The translations under genes and the position numbers were made by a program. From the NCBI GenBank assembly GCA_937949455.1, contig CALEDU010000157.1, positions 1 to 7,549 of the forward strand: a DNA stretch of 7,549 nt, in the 5' to 3' direction. The first letter of the stretch is position 1. Every line of letters starts with the position of its first letter. Of the stretch, positions 6,869 through 7,549 are shown in pieces. Source of the stretch: an uncultured Tepidimonas sp. (GTDB lineage: Bacteria; Pseudomonadota; Gammaproteobacteria; Burkholderiales; Burkholderiaceae_C). The notes under the pieces were generated by a model that did no database searches, was not told the origin of the DNA, and saw only the letters and a program-made list of their open reading frames with translations.

Positions 6869-7549
6869 ATGATCGTCTTGCAAGCGACCCAGGACCGGCT
6901 GCTGGCTGCCCTGCAGTCGGTGGCCGGCATCGTCGAGCGCCGCCACACCCTGCCGGTGCTCGCCAATGTGCTGATTCACCGCGCGGGGGCTGCGACCCAG
7001 CTCACCACCTCCGACCTGGAAATCCAGATCCGCACCACGGTCGATCTGGGCGGTGACGACGGCCAGTTCGCCACCACCGTCGGGGCGCGCAAGCTCATCG
7101 ACATTTTGCGCACCTTGCCTGCGGACCAGAAGGTGACGCTGGAGTCCGCTGCGGGGCGGCTGCTGCTCAAGGCGGGCAAGAGCCGCTTTACCCTGCAGAC
7201 CTTGCCGGCCGAGGATTTTCCGCTGGTGCAGGAGTCGCCCACCTTTGGGCCAGCATTCTCGGTGCCACAAAAGGTGCTCAAGGCGCTGCTGGGGCAGGTG
7301 TCGTTTGCCATGGCGGTGCAAGACATTCGCTACTACCTCAACGGCATTCTGTTCGTGGCCGAGGGGCGCACGCTGACGCTGGTGGCCACCGACGGCCACC
7401 GCTTGGCGCTGGCCAGCGCCGCGCTGGAGGTGGATGTGCCCAAGCAGGAGGTGATCCTGCCGCGCAAGACGGTGTTGGAGCTGCAGCGGCTGCTGTCGGA
7501 CCAGGATGGTGCGATCGAGATGCGCTTTGCCGCCAACCAGGCCAAGTTC
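6869..7549 (+). CDS. dnaN: DNA polymerase III subunit beta (sliding clamp), N-terminal part, truncated by window edge
   Basis: DnaN forms the ring-shaped dimer that tethers DNA polymerase III and other DNA-handling proteins to the template. The visible 227 residues begin MIVLQATQDRLLAALQSVAG followed by IVERRHTLPVLANVLI, the standard N-terminus. They cover domain I (~1-120) and much of domain II, including IRYYLNGILF (153-162) and ATDGHRLAL (173-181). The full protein usually has about 365-375 residues, so roughly 60% is present and no stop occurs before the edge. The ATG lies 5 bp after the dnaA stop. GAAAGG at 6854-6859, in the end of dnaA, is a plausible ribosome binding site with 9-nt spacing. 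Co-transcription with dnaA is likely. Confidence 0.98.
   Translation, partial: MIVLQATQDRLLAALQSVAGIVERRHTLPVLANVLIHRAGAATQLTTSDLEIQIRTTVDLGGDDGQFATTVGARKLIDILRTLPADQKVTLESAAGRLLLKAGKSRFTLQTLPAEDFPLVQESPTFGPAFSVPQKVLKALLGQVSFAMAVQDIRYYLNGILFVAEGRTLTLVATDGHRLALASAALEVDVPKQEVILPRKTVLELQRLLSDQDGAIEMRFAANQAKF

Overview
The window is a GC-rich chromosomal segment carrying the conserved dnaA/rpmH replication-origin neighbourhood. Gene order, protein sequence features and base composition fit a betaproteobacterium, most likely order Burkholderiales; I cannot fix the genus. The layout is two divergent transcription units around a ~280-bp intergenic region, with an accessory segment at the left end.

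Right arm (+ strand): dnaA (5394-6863) and the start of dnaN (6869 to the window edge), 5 bp apart. A TACAAT -10 element with a perfect DnaA box at its -35 position lies about 105 bp upstream of dnaA. Left arm (- strand): a compact operon reading rpmH (L34), rnpA (RNase P protein), yidD, yidC (membrane insertase) and mnmE (tRNA-U34 GTPase). It is driven by a good sigma70-type promoter, TTGGCA-N17-CATAAT, just upstream of rpmH. rnpA/yidD and yidD/yidC each overlap by ATGA, and yidC/mnmE are 4 bp apart, so the genes are probably translationally coupled. Together the two units supply replication initiation and clamp, tRNA maturation and modification, a ribosomal protein and membrane protein insertion.

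Left end (+ strand, convergent with mnmE): the 3' part of a methyl-accepting chemotaxis protein with a C-terminal zinc-binding CZB domain and a terminal DWETF pentapeptide for CheR/CheB docking. Between it and mnmE lies a ~130-bp relic of a class I/II PLP-dependent aminotransferase on the minus strand, retaining the Schiff-base lysine motif but cut off on both sides. It suggests that an aminotransferase gene once followed mnmE and was mostly lost in a rearrangement bringing in, or bordering, the chemoreceptor gene.

I found no CRISPR array, insertion sequence, tRNA, rRNA or convincing rho-independent terminator. I see no new biological system: most of the window is conserved core genome, and the most unusual points are the aminotransferase relic, the dnaA promoter/DnaA-box arrangement and the start and coupling of rnpA-yidD-yidC.
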